NCBI GenBank assembly: GCA_013792005.1
Contig: VMSU01000190.1
Location: 1-64,000 of the forward strand
Direction: 5' to 3'
From: Desulfobulbaceae bacterium
Lineage (GTDB): Bacteria; Desulfobacterota; Desulfobulbia; Desulfobulbales; VMSU01
Length of the DNA stretch: 64,000 bases
Shown here: piece by piece, positions 10,872 to 21,545 of the stretch
Numbering within the stretch: position 1 is the stretch's first letter
Layout of the letters: each line of letters opens with the position of its first letter
The notes under the pieces: generated by a model
Database searches by the model: none
The model's input: the letters and a program-made list of their open reading frames with translations, nothing else
What the model was told of the DNA's origin: nothing
Made by a program: the position numbers and the translations under genes

Positions 10872-13800
10872 ATGCACAAAGAGGAAGCAAATATTCGTCG
10901 TCAGCTTCTCTGGCCATTGGTAGCTGCAGGTGTACTTATTCTTGCGGGTATATTTTTTTCGGTAATTCGCCTGCAGGAGTGGTTTGTCACCAGGGAGGCC
11001 AGGTCTCATCTTGAGGAAGTCGAGAGACTCTTCGTCGGTCTTCTTGATTCCGAGGCCAAGTTTATGCGAGTGCGGCTCGATACCCTGAAAGAGGATGACG
11101 CTCTGCAACAAGCTTGGCAGGCGAGGGATCGTCATCAACTGCTGGCTGCGGCCGATCCCATCTTCCAACAACTTCGTTCCCAGTACAATGTTACCCATTT
11201 TTATTTTGTCGATCTGGATCGGACCTGTTTTCTTCGAGTGCATAATCCTGATCGGCACGGTGACGTCATTAATCGATTCTCCATGTACCAGGCCGAGGCC
11301 ACAGGTAAACTAGCCTGGGGCATTGAACTTGGACCGCTGGGGACTTTTACCCTGAGGGTTGTGGTCCCATGGTGGATCAACGACAGGTTGGTCGGCTACT
11401 TGGAGTTGGGAGAGGAGATTGAGCATCTGACCCCAATGCTTACTTCTATTCTTGATGTTGATCTGATTTTTGGCATCTATAAATCCTCCCTGGACCGTAA
11501 GGTTTGGGAAGAAGGCATGGCCATGATGGGCCGCAAGGCCGATTGGGATGCTTACGGTCATTTGGTGGTGATTGATTCAACATCCGATCAAATTTTGCCG
11601 GAAGTGCAGGAACTTTTAGGCAGCGAACATGAAGAGCATACGGAAGAAATAATTCGGGTCAAAATGGGGGACAAGATCTTCATGGGCGGGCTGGTTCCAC
11701 TTACTGATGCCGGCGGTCGGAATGTCGGCGAGGTTCTGGTGCTGGATGATGAAACCCAGGCGATGAGTGAGGTGCATCGTCAGGTTACCTATCTGTTTTT
11801 AATGGTGACTGGTATCGGCGGCGCCATGTTCTTTTTCGTCTTTCTTTACGCCGGTCGCATCCAGCAGCGCCTGGTTGATTCATTTATGAGACTTTCCGAG
11901 GAGAGCCGGGAGCATCAGCGAGTAGCCGCAGAATTAGCCGGTTATAAGCAGCAACTTGAGCTTCTGGTGGAGGAACGGACGCGCGAATTGGCCACTGTCA
12001 ATATGGCCTTACAGGAAGATATCGAGATCCGCGCCAAGATGGAGGCTTCCCTTAGAGATTCCGAGCAGAAACACAAGGCCATCATTCAAACGGCGCTTGA
12101 AGGTTTTTGGCAGCTGAGCTATGAAGGTCGCTTTCTCGACGTCAACGATGCTTACTGTCAACTCATCGGTTATAGTCGCGAGGAATTGTTGACCATGAGT
12201 GTTATTGATATTGAAGCAGTGGAGACGGAGAAAATTGTTGCCGAACACCTGCGGCATATTATTGACACCGGCTTTGATCGCTTTGAGAGTCAGCAACGGT
12301 GTAAATCCGGAGATGTGGTTGATGTCGAAGTGAGCGTCCGTTTTCTGGGTAGCAATACTGTTGTTGGTACTTTTTTCGTCTTTGTACGTGATATTACTAA
12401 AAATAAGGAGGTTGAACGTACCTTGAAGCAGGAAGAGGACCGCTTGACCTCGCTGCTTGCCCTTTCCCAGCTCGAGGTACAGAGTGAAATCGAATTGATT
12501 GAGCACGCTCTTGAAGAGGGAGTGAGGATCACCGACAGCGAGGCCGGATATCTGCACTTCTTCAGCGAGGCCAATGAGAGCCTTGAGCTTTATGTCTGGT
12601 CCAGTGGGGTTAAAGAGGAGTGTAGTCTCTCCAAGATGCCGCACTACCCCCTTGCCGAGGCCGGTATTTGGGCCGATTGTATTCGTCAGCGGCGGCCAGT
12701 GATCCATAATGATTTCCAGGAACACCCTGGCCGTAAGGGGTATCCGGAAAATCACTTTCCGGTCTACCGACACCTGTCGATCCCGGTATTCGAGAGCGGC
12801 AGGATTGTTGCTGTTGTCGGCGTCGGCAATAAAAAAGCGCCTTATACCGATAATGACATCCGTCAGTTGACGCTGTTTGTGAACTCGATGTGGAGCATTT
12901 TGAAGAAACGCCGTGCCGAGGAGGATCTAGCCTTCCGTTCGCTGATGCTTGATAATGCCACTGACTCGGTGTTCGTCTATGATTTAGATGGCCGCATTCG
13001 CTACCTCAACAAGGCGGCCTACACCTGTCGCGGCTACTCAGAGGAGGAACTCATCGCACTCTCCCAAGAGGCTGGTGAGGCGCCGATCTTCGCCCGGCTT
13101 TCGTCCGAACGGATCAAGGAGGTGGAGAGGGAAGGGGAAATCTCCTTCGAAGAGAGTCACCTCTGTCGGGACGGTTCGCAGTTGGCGGTGGAGGTTTTTT
13201 GCGGGGTGGTATCGGTAAGTGAGACGCTGTTGATTTTATCTATTGCCCGAGATATCAGCGACCGCAAAGCGGCTGAGAAGGCGCTGCAGCGGGAGTTGGC
13301 GGCTAATATGAGCATCGCCGAACTGGCCGAGTTGCTGATCTCGGCCGAAGTCCCTATCGCCCGCATCTCCAAGGTGGTGCTCGACCATGCCCGACGGTTG
13401 ACCGGGAGTGAGCATGGCTATGCCGGCGAGATCCATCCGGTGACCGGGAATTTGATTAGCCATACCTTGACCGAGATGCTGGGGGATCAGTGTCGGATGG
13501 AAATCGGGCAGATAACCGAATTTCCCAAGGGCGCGGCAGGTTATCCGGACCTGTGGGGGCATGCACTCAACACCAGAGAAGGGTTTTACACTAACGAACC
13601 GATCTCACACCTCGCGTTTGCCGATCGATTACCGGAAGGCCACGTGCCGGTGCGTTGTTTTCTATCCGTGCCTGCCCAGATCCGTGGGGAACTGGTCGGC
13701 CAGATATCTCTGGCCAATTCTGTCGAACAATACACTGACGACGATCTTGAGGTGGTCAAGCGGTTTGCCGATCTCTTTGCCCTTGCCATTCAACGGAACA

Positions 13801-15767
13801 GAAACTCCGCCGAACTGGTTGCTGCCAAGCTCCAGGCCGAGGCGGCAAGTTCGGCCAAGAGTGAGTTTCTGGCCAACATGAGCCATGAGATCCGCACGCC
13901 TATGAACGCCATTGTTGGTCTCGGGCATTTGTTGCTGCAGACGGAACTGACTCTTAAGCAGAAAGAGTATTTGCAAAAGATGCAGGATTCGTCTCATGTC
14001 CTGCTTGGGATCATTAACGACGTGCTCGATTTCTCCAAGATCGAGGCCGGTCGATTGGAGTTGGAGAAGGTCCCTTTTCTGCTCGAAGCGGTGTTGTTCC
14101 AAATGAGTAGTATGATGGGGGTGCGGGCCACGGAAAAAGGGTTGAGGTTGATCTTGTCCATTGATGAACAGGTTCCGCGCTACCTGCTTGGGGATCCTTT
14201 GCGTCTGGGGCAGATTCTCACCAATCTGGTTAATAATGCAGTTAAGTTCACTGACCAGGGATCTGTTGAAGTCCATGTCGAATTGCTTGCCGAGACCGGC
14301 AAGGAAGGGAAGCAGGCGCTTCGTTTTGTTGTCCGCGATACGGGTATCGGCATGACTGAGAAACAGCGGAGTAAGCTTTTCGAGGCCTTTACTCAGGCGG
14401 ACTCATCGATTACCCGTCGCTTTGGCGGCACCGGACTGGGACTCTCTATCTGCCGGCGGTTGGTGGGACAGATGGGAGGTGCGATTGAAGTGACCAGTGA
14501 GTTCGGTAAGGGGAGCGAGTTTTTCTTTGAAATCAGTTTTGCGATTCCGTCTCAAGACGAAATCAACATGGCGCTGGTTGAGGGGGCATCCGAATTCCTG
14601 CTTCCTGAGGGCCATGGAAAAGTCCATCGCGCGGGCTGGAATATTGCTCTTGAAGGGGTGCGGATCCTGCTGGTTGAAGATCAACCGGTCAATCAGCTGG
14701 TGGCACGGGAGATTCTCGAACAGGCGGGTTGTATCGTGGAGGTAGCGGCCAACGGCCGGGAAGCGTTGGATATTCTCAATCAATTGAGACGCAAGGTTGA
14801 AGCAGGGGAGAACCCGCTTCTTTTTGGCGCTGTTCTTATGGACCTGCAGATGCCGGTGATGGATGGCTACACCGCGACTCATAAGATTCGTGCCATGGCC
14901 TGGCCGGAAGGGAACAAAATTCCGATTATCGCGATGACCGCCCATGTTTCGACAGAGGAGCGAGAGAAATGTCTGCAAGCTGGGATGAACGATCATGTTG
15001 CCAAACCCATCGATGTGGAGCAGCTCTATGCCTCCCTGCTAAAGTGGGTTAGCCCTACTTCTCCTTTCGGGAGATCAAAGGTTGCGGGTCATGTTAGTTC
15101 TTGCTCTGAGAGTGATGAACTCTTGGATATGACTGGAATCGATGTCGACTCCGCCCTGGTCAGGCTTGGAGGCAATCGTAATCTGTTAGATAAACTGATT
15201 CGGCAGCTCCGGATCGACTGTCACCAACATGGTAACGCCGTTCACGTGGCTCTTGCCGCTGGAGATCGCGGCGCGGCGAGGGAGAGCGCTCATGCCTTGA
15301 AGGGGATCGCCGGCAATGTCTCTGCCACCAATTTGTTCGAGACATGTCATGCGCTAGAGTTGGCGCTTGCTGGTAACAATGATCTTGATCTTGCACCGCT
15401 GATGGCAGCCTTTGATATCGCCCGTTTAGGGGTGATGGGAACAACAGTTCCAATTGCCGATGCCTTAATAGCGTCGGAATACGATGAAAGAATTCATGGG
15501 ACGGATGGTAATATTAGCCATCTTGAAGCTTCTCGTCAGGAACTTAATGCCTTCTTGCAGCAACTTGATGGGTTGCTACAGAAAAACAGCATGAAGGCAA
15601 CTGATCTGATGCCGCAGTTTCATGACCTCTGTATCTCTTCTGGTTGTCTCGAAGCAGTTTCTGCGATTGAGACAGCAGTGGAGGAGCTCCGATTTGGCGA
15701 TGCCCTCGATATTGTCCGGCGGATGCAAAAAAGAATAGTAGATGCCAACGGTGAAGATAATGAGTGA
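10872..15767 (+). CDS. Large hybrid histidine kinase with receiver and HPt domains
   Basis: 1631 residues; ATG at 10872 after AAGGAG. TM1 (about 13-35), a ~270-residue periplasmic sensor of double-Cache-like type ([15 protein letters not shown]), TM2 (about 305-328) and a coiled coil come first. PAS (about 397-510), GAF (523-680), PAS (685-798) and GAF (814-977) follow. HisKA (about 994-1064) carries [12 protein letters not shown], and HATPase (1110-1226) carries DTGIGM and GTGLGLSIC. The receiver (1264-1390) has Asp in [12 protein letters not shown]. The HPt domain (about 1417-1517) has the phospho-His in [10 protein letters not shown]. All steps of a His-Asp-His relay are present, so the final acceptor is likely the diguanylate cyclase regulator whose start codon overlaps this gene by 8 bases. 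The last ~110 residues are unassigned. Confidence 0.92.
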   Translation: MHKEEANIRRQLLWPLVAAGVLILAGIFFSVIRLQEWFVTREARSHLEEVERLFVGLLDSEAKFMRVRLDTLKEDDALQQAWQARDRHQLLAAADPIFQQLRSQYNVTHFYFVDLDRTCFLRVHNPDRHGDVINRFSMYQAEATGKLAWGIELGPLGTFTLRVVVPWWINDRLVGYLELGEEIEHLTPMLTSILDVDLIFGIYKSSLDRKVWEEGMAMMGRKADWDAYGHLVVIDSTSDQILPEVQELLGSEHEEHTEEIIRVKMGDKIFMGGLVPLTDAGGRNVGEVLVLDDETQAMSEVHRQVTYLFLMVTGIGGAMFFFVFLYAGRIQQRLVDSFMRLSEESREHQRVAAELAGYKQQLELLVEERTRELATVNMALQEDIEIRAKMEASLRDSEQKHKAIIQTALEGFWQLSYEGRFLDVNDAYCQLIGYSREELLTMSVIDIEAVETEKIVAEHLRHIIDTGFDRFESQQRCKSGDVVDVEVSVRFLGSNTVVGTFFVFVRDITKNKEVERTLKQEEDRLTSLLALSQLEVQSEIELIEHALEEGVRITDSEAGYLHFFSEANESLELYVWSSGVKEECSLSKMPHYPLAEAGIWADCIRQRRPVIHNDFQEHPGRKGYPENHFPVYRHLSIPVFESGRIVAVVGVGNKKAPYTDNDIRQLTLFVNSMWSILKKRRAEEDLAFRSLMLDNATDSVFVYDLDGRIRYLNKAAYTCRGYSEEELIALSQEAGEAPIFARLSSERIKEVEREGEISFEESHLCRDGSQLAVEVFCGVVSVSETLLILSIARDISDRKAAEKALQRELAANMSIAELAELLISAEVPIARISKVVLDHARRLTGSEHGYAGEIHPVTGNLISHTLTEMLGDQCRMEIGQITEFPKGAAGYPDLWGHALNTREGFYTNEPISHLAFADRLPEGHVPVRCFLSVPAQIRGELVGQISLANSVEQYTDDDLEVVKRFADLFALAIQRNRNSAELVAAKLQAEAASSAKSEFLANMSHEIRTPMNAIVGLGHLLLQTELTLKQKEYLQKMQDSSHVLLGIINDVLDFSKIEAGRLELEKVPFLLEAVLFQMSSMMGVRATEKGLRLILSIDEQVPRYLLGDPLRLGQILTNLVNNAVKFTDQGSVEVHVELLAETGKEGKQALRFVVRDTGIGMTEKQRSKLFEAFTQADSSITRRFGGTGLGLSICRRLVGQMGGAIEVTSEFGKGSEFFFEISFAIPSQDEINMALVEGASEFLLPEGHGKVHRAGWNIALEGVRILLVEDQPVNQLVAREILEQAGCIVEVAANGREALDILNQLRRKVEAGENPLLFGAVLMDLQMPVMDGYTATHKIRAMAWPEGNKIPIIAMTAHVSTEEREKCLQAGMNDHVAKPIDVEQLYASLLKWVSPTSPFGRSKVAGHVSSCSESDELLDMTGIDVDSALVRLGGNRNLLDKLIRQLRIDCHQHGNAVHVALAAGDRGAARESAHALKGIAGNVSATNLFETCHALELALAGNNDLDLAPLMAAFDIARLGVMGTTVPIADALIASEYDERIHGTDGNISHLEASRQELNAFLQQLDGLLQKNSMKATDLMPQFHDLCISSGCLEAVSAIETAVEELRFGDALDIVRRMQKRIVDANGEDNE

Positions 15768-16683
15768 ACAAATTCCGAAGGCGAAGATTCTGATTGTTGA
15801 TGATGTCCCTACCAATATTAGGATTCTTCACGAAGGATTGAAGCAAGAGGGTGAAATTTATTTCGCCACCAGCGGTGAGAAAGCCCTTGAAATAGTGGTG
15901 CAGGAGCATCCTGATTTGGTGCTTCTTGATATTCTTATGCCCGATATGAGTGGCTATGAGGTCTGCCGACAATTGAAAAGCGATTCTACAACGAGTGGGA
16001 TTCCGGTTATCTTCATTACTTCTTTGCAAGAGGAGGAGGATGAAACCAGAGGATTTGAGGCCGGCGCCATTGATTATATTATCAAACCTTTCCGGATGCC
16101 AATTATCCGGGCCAGGGTACGAACCCATCTTGAGCTTAAACGGCGGGGAGATTTGCTGAAAAGTCTTTCGAACCGTGACGGATTGACTGGCATCGCCAAC
16201 CGTCGGAGTTTTGACGAAACTTTGGACTCTGAGTGGAACCGGGCAAAACGTTTACGTTCGTGTTTGTCTCTGGTGATGGTGGATATTGATCACTTCAAAC
16301 TCTTCAATGACCACTATGGCCATATTGCCGGTGATGAATGCTTGAGGTGGGTTGCTCAGGCTTTAAAACAAAGTCTGCGACGGGCCTGCGATTTTGTTAG
16401 TCGGTACGGTGGTGAGGAGTTTGTCTGTATTCTACCTGAGACAGACCTGGACGAGGCTTTGAAAGTTGCTGAACATCTGCGATCCGCTGTGGCAGAACTT
16501 GCCATCCCCCATGCATTTTCAACAGTTGTTGGTACAGTCACAATTAGTATGGGAGTCGCTTCGATGATGCCGCTTCCGGAAAAAGCATCGGTCGACTTGA
16601 TGCTGGCAGCCGACCAGGCCTTGTATCAGGCCAAGAATACCGGACGAAACAGGGTGTGTTACTTTCAGGATAATCCTCGGTAA
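15760..16683 (+). CDS. Response regulator-diguanylate cyclase (REC-GGDEF)
   Basis: 307 residues. The receiver (about 10-125) has VDDVPTN near the start, phospho-acceptor Asp in LVLLDILMPDMSG and Lys in IIKPF. The GGDEF domain (about 140-305) has the intact signature RYGGEEF (about 215-221) and, five residues before it, RACD, which fits the RxxD inhibitory site that binds c-di-GMP. It therefore probably makes c-di-GMP from two GTP, with product inhibition. The ATG at 15760 overlaps the upstream kinase stop by 8 bases, which suggests translational coupling and a dedicated phosphorelay; a start at 15742 is also open. It is the c-di-GMP-producing counterpart of the HD-GYP gene at 452. Confidence 0.93.
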   Translation: MSEQIPKAKILIVDDVPTNIRILHEGLKQEGEIYFATSGEKALEIVVQEHPDLVLLDILMPDMSGYEVCRQLKSDSTTSGIPVIFITSLQEEEDETRGFEAGAIDYIIKPFRMPIIRARVRTHLELKRRGDLLKSLSNRDGLTGIANRRSFDETLDSEWNRAKRLRSCLSLVMVDIDHFKLFNDHYGHIAGDECLRWVAQALKQSLRRACDFVSRYGGEEFVCILPETDLDEALKVAEHLRSAVAELAIPHAFSTVVGTVTISMGVASMMPLPEKASVDLMLAADQALYQAKNTGRNRVCYFQDNPR

Positions 16684-17061
16684 TTTAACGCGTTGTCTAC
16701 GTATTCTCAAGTTTCTAGGCAGCAACTAACAGGTAAGCCACATTTTCCTGAAAAATCGTAAGAATCCCATAAAGACAGGCGTTGTCAAACCCGATCAGTT
16801 CTATGCCTTTTTACCAAAGATTGAAAGTTCACCATCCACTGACGATGCTTTTTAGGGTTGCTCCAAAAATGCTCTGGATAATGGATGGATTGAAATGACC
16901 ATTTCTGGAAAACCAAGCAGTCGATTGCAAAGATATCGCCTGACAGAAATGGGACGTTTAAGGCTGAAGAGCTTGAAGTGTCGTAATCGTTCACCAGAAG
17001 CGTTGAACGTGCGGATTTCACCGGATTGTAAACGTTTACCGGGCGCGTCTTATATTTTAGG
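16684..17061. other. 378-base intergenic region with decayed gene remnant
   Basis: This stretch separates two convergent genes (diguanylate cyclase on +, M20 deacylase on -). A 112-codon minus-strand frame (16785-17123) overlaps the deacylase end and looks like noise. The best content is the + strand remnant at 16868-16957. A perfect 12-bp palindrome GTAAACGTTTAC is at 17028-17039. Confidence 0.45.
16868..16957 (+). pseudogene. Remnant of an AlbA_2/COG2865-type ATP-binding regulator C-terminus
   Basis: In one + frame the translation reads LDNGWIEMTISGKPSSRLQR then YRLTEMGR. This strongly resembles the ending (roughly LIEMTIPDKP.S..QKYRLT) of the putative ATP-binding/HTH proteins of the AlbA_2 (COG2865) group. 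An in-frame TAG sits about 12 bases upstream and no start or ribosome site is present, so only a decayed 3' fragment remains. The resemblance is from memory of the family. Confidence 0.4.
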
Positions 17062-18180
17062 TTAATTTCCTTTGAGAAATGAGGCGAGCACCTCGCTTGC
17101 GGCGGAAACCTGGTTGAGTTCAATGTGCTCGTCTACCTGATGGGCCTGAGTGATGTGGCCTGGTCCCCAGATGATGCACGGCCCGTTATCCTGGAGTTCT
17201 GAGCAATCGGTGGCGTATCCGGCATTGCCCGCTTCGTCGCTGTGGCCCGCCTTTCGAAGCGCTTCCTGGAATTGTCGTATTAATGGGTTGTCTATCTCGG
17301 TCTGTACTCCTCGGGCGAAAAAAAGATTCTCGACTGCCCCTCGGTTGCCAACGACCTGCTGGATGGCTCTGGCGATCTTCTGAGGGTGATGTTCCGGTAA
17401 TAAGCGCACATCAACCGATATTTCGCAGTGGTCCGGAATGATATTGACGGAGACCCCTCCCTTGATTTGGGTGACGGCAAGCGAGGCTCGTCCGAGTTCT
17501 GGATGTTTGCGCCGCGAGAGTCGACAGGCGAAGAGTTGTAAATCGTCAATGATCTCAACCATGCCGAGGATGGCATTTATGCCGAGGTCCGGTGTTGATG
17601 AGTGAACAGCCTTGCCATGGCTGGTTACCCGGCAACGGTAAACTCCTTTGTGTGCCTTAACCAGCTTGAGACTGGTCGGTTCGAGGCACAGGCACAGGTC
17701 CCACGAGCCAACTCCCTCTCTCAGGGCTGCGGCTCCTCTCAGGCTACACTCCTCATCAATCGTGGCGGCAAAGGTTACGTCATATCGCCACACATCTCGC
17801 TGTGTTCGTAATTGGATTAAGGTGCTTAAGGCAGTGGCCAGAGGCCCTTTGTCGTCACACGCGCCACGCCCCCAAATCTTTTCTTCCTTGATCTGCCCGG
17901 CAAAGGGATCACTCATGCCGGAGGCGCTGACTGTGTCCAGATGGGCTACAATCAGAAGTTTTGGTTTTTCTGGATTGGGGAATCGGGCAATGAAGTTGGG
18001 TCGTCCTGGAACGACCTCTTGGATTTGGTGCTCAATGTCCATGGACGCGCAGAGGTTTGCCAGACGGTTGACCAGTGCCAATTCTGGGGCGGTGGCATCG
18101 GTCTGTGTCTGGCCTGATGATTCGCTGGGGATGCCGATCAGCTCCTGAATCAGAGCTATGGTGTGATTGATGTCGATCAT
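17062..18180 (-). CDS. M20 family deacylase (ArgE/DapE-like, acetylornithine deacetylase type)
   Basis: 372 residues. Metal-binding features of the M20 peptidase family are in order: VAHLDTV (His plus adjacent Asp), GRGACDDKG (bridging Asp), DEECS (Glu-Glu catalytic/metal pair), LCLEPTS (Glu) and a C-terminal GHITQAHQVDEH (His). A dimerisation lid domain sits in the middle (about 170-290). Family members remove acyl groups from amino acids, for example N-acetylornithine to ornithine; the precise substrate cannot be read from sequence. I chose the ATG at 18180 because GGAGGA lies 5 bases before it; an ATG four codons upstream (18192) is less well served. It is transcribed in the same direction as the metal importer but separated by 92 bases. 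Confidence 0.85.
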   Translation of the reverse strand: MIDINHTIALIQELIGIPSESSGQTQTDATAPELALVNRLANLCASMDIEHQIQEVVPGRPNFIARFPNPEKPKLLIVAHLDTVSASGMSDPFAGQIKEEKIWGRGACDDKGPLATALSTLIQLRTQRDVWRYDVTFAATIDEECSLRGAAALREGVGSWDLCLCLEPTSLKLVKAHKGVYRCRVTSHGKAVHSSTPDLGINAILGMVEIIDDLQLFACRLSRRKHPELGRASLAVTQIKGGVSVNIIPDHCEISVDVRLLPEHHPQKIARAIQQVVGNRGAVENLFFARGVQTEIDNPLIRQFQEALRKAGHSDEAGNAGYATDCSELQDNGPCIIWGPGHITQAHQVDEHIELNQVSAASEVLASFLKGN

Positions 18181-18272
18181 GAAGTCCTCCATTATAACCC
18201 CTCAGGTGATGAGGATGGATACCGAAGGGTGTCGGCGTTGGTTTGATATTCTAATTGGGTTGTTGTGAAAAA

Positions 18273-19139
18273 TCAGTTGCTACGGATGGAGCGGCGTCGG
18301 GTAACCAAAAGGCTGACGGTGAACCAGCCACTGGCGACCAGGATGATAGTTGCCCCGGTGGCGGTGTTGGCCCAATCTTGTGCGGAAATGATCAGCCCGG
18401 TAATTGCCGATGACAGGCTGACGATCAGAGACCACCAGAACATGCTTCCAGCGGAACGGGCCAGATTTCTGGCAGTGGCGGCAGGCACTACCAGCAGGGC
18501 AGTCACCAGCAGCACCCCAACGGCCCAGACCGCAAAGATGACCACTAAGGAGAGGAGCGCTGCGAAGCAGTATTGATAAATGGCGACCCGCACCTTGTGC
18601 ACTTGCGCCAGCAGCGGGTTGAAGCCGATGTAGAGCATATGGTTGTAGCCCCAGGCTTGAAAGAGCATGATAATGATGAAGAGCGCAATGAGTGAGGTTA
18701 TCGTTTCGTCGCCAATGGTCAAAATGTCTCCGTAGAGAAAACGTTGCAGGTCACGGGCGACATTGCGATCCCGGCTGACCACAGCAAGACCAAAGGCGAC
18801 CACAGCTGAGAAGAAGACGCCGATCACGGTATCGGAAGAGAGGTTGGATTTTCTTTGAACCATCATGATGGTGATTCCAACCATCACTCCGAAGATCAGC
18901 ATGCTCCAATGAGGGTTGATCGAGAAGATCAGGCCTAGGGCGACACCGGCAAAGGCAGAGTGGCTGATGGCGTCGGCGAAGAATGCCATCCGGAAGTTGA
19001 CGACCTGTACGCCCATGGTTGCAGCCATGGGGGCAAGGAGGATCAGTCCGATCAGGGCCTGTTGCATGAATGTCGCTTCCAGGCATTGAAAGGGGAGGAT
19101 GGTGGTAATGAGCTGGGAGAGGAGGCGCTGATCAGTCAC
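18273..19139 (-). CDS. znuB: Zinc/manganese-type ABC transporter permease
   Basis: About 288 residues with 7-8 hydrophobic segments and typical ABC-3 family features (LLAPMAATMGVQVVNFRMAF, AISHSAFAGVALG). It forms the membrane channel of a divalent-metal importer with the ATPase and binding protein just upstream in the operon. The start is probably the GTG at 19139, preceded by GGAGG and overlapping the ATPase stop codon (GTGACTGA), a usual sign of translational coupling; an ATG about 24 codons further in would give a shorter protein. The metal could be zinc or manganese; the His-rich loop of the binding protein favours zinc. Confidence 0.87.
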   Translation of the reverse strand: MTDQRLLSQLITTILPFQCLEATFMQQALIGLILLAPMAATMGVQVVNFRMAFFADAISHSAFAGVALGLIFSINPHWSMLIFGVMVGITIMMVQRKSNLSSDTVIGVFFSAVVAFGLAVVSRDRNVARDLQRFLYGDILTIGDETITSLIALFIIIMLFQAWGYNHMLYIGFNPLLAQVHKVRVAIYQYCFAALLSLVVIFAVWAVGVLLVTALLVVPAATARNLARSAGSMFWWSLIVSLSSAITGLIISAQDWANTATGATIILVASGWFTVSLLVTRRRSIRSN

Positions 19140-19938
19140 GGCGACCCTCCGGAGTGCAGCAGGAGGCGGTACAGCCTGGCCCGGCCTCGGGCATGGCGTG
19201 GGTGGCGACAAGTCCCATGTGGAGACCGAAGGTGGCAGTAAGGGTTTCGCTGGTTAACACCTGTCGGGGCGGCCCTGCGGTGATGACGGTGTGATTGAGG
19301 CAGATCACATAGGATGAGTGATGAGTCACCGTGGCTAGGTCATGGCTGACAATGAGCTGGGTGAAGGTATGCTTGAGGCGCAGGGTATCTAACAGTTCGC
19401 AAAAAATCTGTTCTCCTCGGAAATCTACGCCAGCCGCAGGTTCATCAAGGATCAGCAGATCGGGATCTTGCTGAAGGGCCAGGGCAAGCAGGACACGCTG
19501 AACTTCACCCCCGGATAGGGCCCCGAGTTGCCGGTCTGCTAGGCCTTCGGCTTGAACAGTGAGGAGTAGATCGCGGGCGCGATCGGTATGCTTTTGTCGT
19601 CTGCCGAGCCAGAGGGGAATACGTTGTTGGCCCATGGTCATGAAATCCATTACTGTCATGGGGATGCCGCGATCAAAGAGAAGGCGTTGCGGAACGTAGC
19701 CGATACGTGGCGGAGTCATGGGTTGGTCTGTAGTGATGGTAATAGCGCCGGTGTAGGGCAGTTGTCCCAGTAGCGCCAAGAGCAGGGTTGTCTTTCCTGA
19801 ACCGTTGGGGCCGACGATGGCGGTGCAGCTGCCTCGGGGGATGGTTGCGCTTACCTTGTCGAGGATTGGTACGCCGCCAAGGGTGACGGTAACTTCGGAA
19901 AAGGTAACAGCAATGGGGGGGGGCGCCATTAGCTGCAT
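19132..19938 (-). CDS. znuC: Zinc/manganese-type ABC transporter ATPase
   Basis: 268 residues. Walker A GPNGSGKTT (about 40-48), signature LSGGEVQRV, Walker B LLILDEPAAG and the switch His in IVSHDL are all intact, so it should be an active ATPase powering metal import on the cytoplasmic face. The C-terminus ends in a Cys/His-containing tail (GCTASCCTPEG), common in ZnuC-type ATPases. The ATG at 19938 lies one base after the stop of the binding-protein gene; a GTG at 19950 would overlap it. The gene overlaps the permease gene by 8 bases. Confidence 0.88.
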   Translation of the reverse strand: MQLMAPPPIAVTFSEVTVTLGGVPILDKVSATIPRGSCTAIVGPNGSGKTTLLLALLGQLPYTGAITITTDQPMTPPRIGYVPQRLLFDRGIPMTVMDFMTMGQQRIPLWLGRRQKHTDRARDLLLTVQAEGLADRQLGALSGGEVQRVLLALALQQDPDLLILDEPAAGVDFRGEQIFCELLDTLRLKHTFTQLIVSHDLATVTHHSSYVICLNHTVITAGPPRQVLTSETLTATFGLHMGLVATHAMPEAGPGCTASCCTPEGRRD

Positions 19939-19939
19939 G

Positions 19940-20884
19940 TTATCGTGCACCGAGTGTCGAGGAGAGTGTGTCCATATTATCGCGCATTACCTTTTCATAA
20001 TAATCGAGGTCTGCGTCGTCTGGGCCAGTTGCTACCGGGTCGAGAGTGGCTGATGCGATGCCGATTTCTTTGGCAATCGTTTGAATTACCCTGGAGGGAT
20101 ATTGGGGTTCAGCGAAGATTGCCTTTGCCTGTGAGGCTTTGGCAGTTTTGATCAGGGCGATCATTTCGGATGCCGATGGTTCTTGACCTGGGTCTGATTC
20201 TATTACGGCCACGACGTCGAGCCCCATGTCCCGGGCTAGATAATCGAAGACGCTATGTTGGGTTATTATTTTTTTTGAGGAGAGTGTTGAGGCAAGGGTG
20301 GTGAATTCTTGGGCAAGGGCATTCATTTTTTCCGCATACGTTTCACTGTTGCGGAGGTAGATTTCTTTGCCGTCCGGGTCAATCCTGCTGAGTTCACGGG
20401 CGATAGATATGGCAATCTTTGCTGCCTGGCGAGGACTGGCGAAGAGGTGAGGGTTGGGCGCATTGTGGCCATGGTCATGGTCATCGTGGGATGATTTCTT
20501 GTCCTCCGAAGCAAGGATGACAGAGGCTCCCTGTGATGAGTCGATTACGGTGATTTCCGGGTTTGCTTGACGTAATGGGAGCCCCAGGAACTGTTCGAGC
20601 CCGAGGCCGTTAATGATAAAGATATCGGCAGCCGCCAGGAGATGCATATCTTTTGGAGTCAACACATAATCATGAGGGCAGCCGAGGTGGGCCGGCAGCA
20701 TCAGGGCGGCAGATGAGCCCTCTCGTCCTTGGATGATATTGCGGGTAATTTGGTAAACCGGGAAAGTTGAACAGAGGATGCGTAGAGATGGCGCTTGGGC
20801 TCGGGCGGGGGAGGTGAGACCTGTTGCCATCAGGATAACAAAAATAATCAGGTTTTTTTTGATGATCTCATATGATGTTTTCAT
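19940..20884 (-). CDS. znuA: Zinc-binding periplasmic protein of ABC importer
   Basis: 314 residues with a signal peptide (Lys-rich start, hydrophobic core, cleavage near PARAQA). This is a cluster A-I/ZnuA-family solute-binding protein: likely metal-ligand positions are His in CPHDYVL, His in NPHLF, His in TQHSVFDYL and an acidic residue near the C-terminus (LDPVATGPDD). Between the first two ligands lies an acidic, His-rich loop HDDHDHGHN, typical of zinc-specific members. It delivers metal to the ZnuB/ZnuC pair encoded downstream. Its ATG overlaps the 3' end of a methyltransferase gene by 17 bases, so that gene may be the first of the operon. No Zur-type operator was recognised. Confidence 0.88.
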   Translation of the reverse strand: MKTSYEIIKKNLIIFVILMATGLTSPARAQAPSLRILCSTFPVYQITRNIIQGREGSSAALMLPAHLGCPHDYVLTPKDMHLLAAADIFIINGLGLEQFLGLPLRQANPEITVIDSSQGASVILASEDKKSSHDDHDHGHNAPNPHLFASPRQAAKIAISIARELSRIDPDGKEIYLRNSETYAEKMNALAQEFTTLASTLSSKKIITQHSVFDYLARDMGLDVVAVIESDPGQEPSASEMIALIKTAKASQAKAIFAEPQYPSRVIQTIAKEIGIASATLDPVATGPDDADLDYYEKVMRDNMDTLSSTLGAR

Positions 20885-21545
20885 GGATATTTATTGTCAG
20901 GTTTGGAAGTCGAGCTTTGTAGAGTTCAACCCGGGCTGGGGGGAAATTTGCCCATACTCTTGTTGATGATGCGTGTTGCATGAAAGGTGTTAGCGGGCTG
21001 GGACGATGGGTGATTTGGTAAGTATATTGGATGAGAGTGCCATGGTCTTTTAGCATAACTCGTAACTCCTTGCCAAGGGCTGCAACGGTGGCGCTTGGCA
21101 AGGAAAGGAGGGGCAGGCTTGAGACGACAGTGGCTACTTTCCTGTTGTATCGGTTACAAAGTTTACAGAAATTAACGGCGTTGCCATGGATAACCACCAC
21201 ACCTTTGAATCGATTTTTTAAATGGCGGGCCATTCGCTTGTCCTTTTCAACCACGACGAGTTGAGAGGGTAAGACACCTCGGCGCAGTAACGCGGCAGTC
21301 ACAGCGCCGGTTCCGGCGCCTAGCTCGACGATTAATCCATCGCAAGGGAGTTTGACTTGCTCAGCAATGGCCTTCGCCAGTTTGTGTGAACTTGGGCAAG
21401 CAGCTCCGACAGCGCGTGGATTGGATAGGATGGCTCTGGCAAACAAGAAGGGCGGCAGGGAAAAGAATTTTTTTCCAGTCGCAACAAAGGCGCCGGTGCT
21501 CAGGCGCTGCCATCCCCTGGCGGGGGCGAACGATAGTGGTTGCAT
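20868..21545 (-). CDS. PmtA-like SAM-dependent methyltransferase (phospholipid N-methyltransferase type)
   Basis: About 225 residues from the ATG at 21545. The SAM motif I VELGAGTGAVTAAL and a post-motif VVEKDKRMARHL are clear. The motif VVSSLPLLSLP matches the S-G-L-P-L-L pattern of the COG3963 phospholipid N-methyltransferase family (PmtA), which is related to KsgA. It may methylate phosphatidylethanolamine; a different small target cannot be excluded. The reading frame stays open to 21716, but the extra 57 residues are low in order and lack a ribosome site, so I prefer the shorter form. Its 3' end overlaps znuA by 17 bases. Confidence 0.65.
   Translation of the reverse strand: MQPLSFAPARGWQRLSTGAFVATGKKFFSLPPFLFARAILSNPRAVGAACPSSHKLAKAIAEQVKLPCDGLIVELGAGTGAVTAALLRRGVLPSQLVVVEKDKRMARHLKNRFKGVVVIHGNAVNFCKLCNRYNRKVATVVSSLPLLSLPSATVAALGKELRVMLKDHGTLIQYTYQITHRPSPLTPFMQHASSTRVWANFPPARVELYKARLPNLTINIHENII

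Noticed and set aside
16785-17123. 112-codon minus-strand frame
   Set aside because: It overlaps the deacylase end out of frame. The + strand remnant at 16868 explains the region better.
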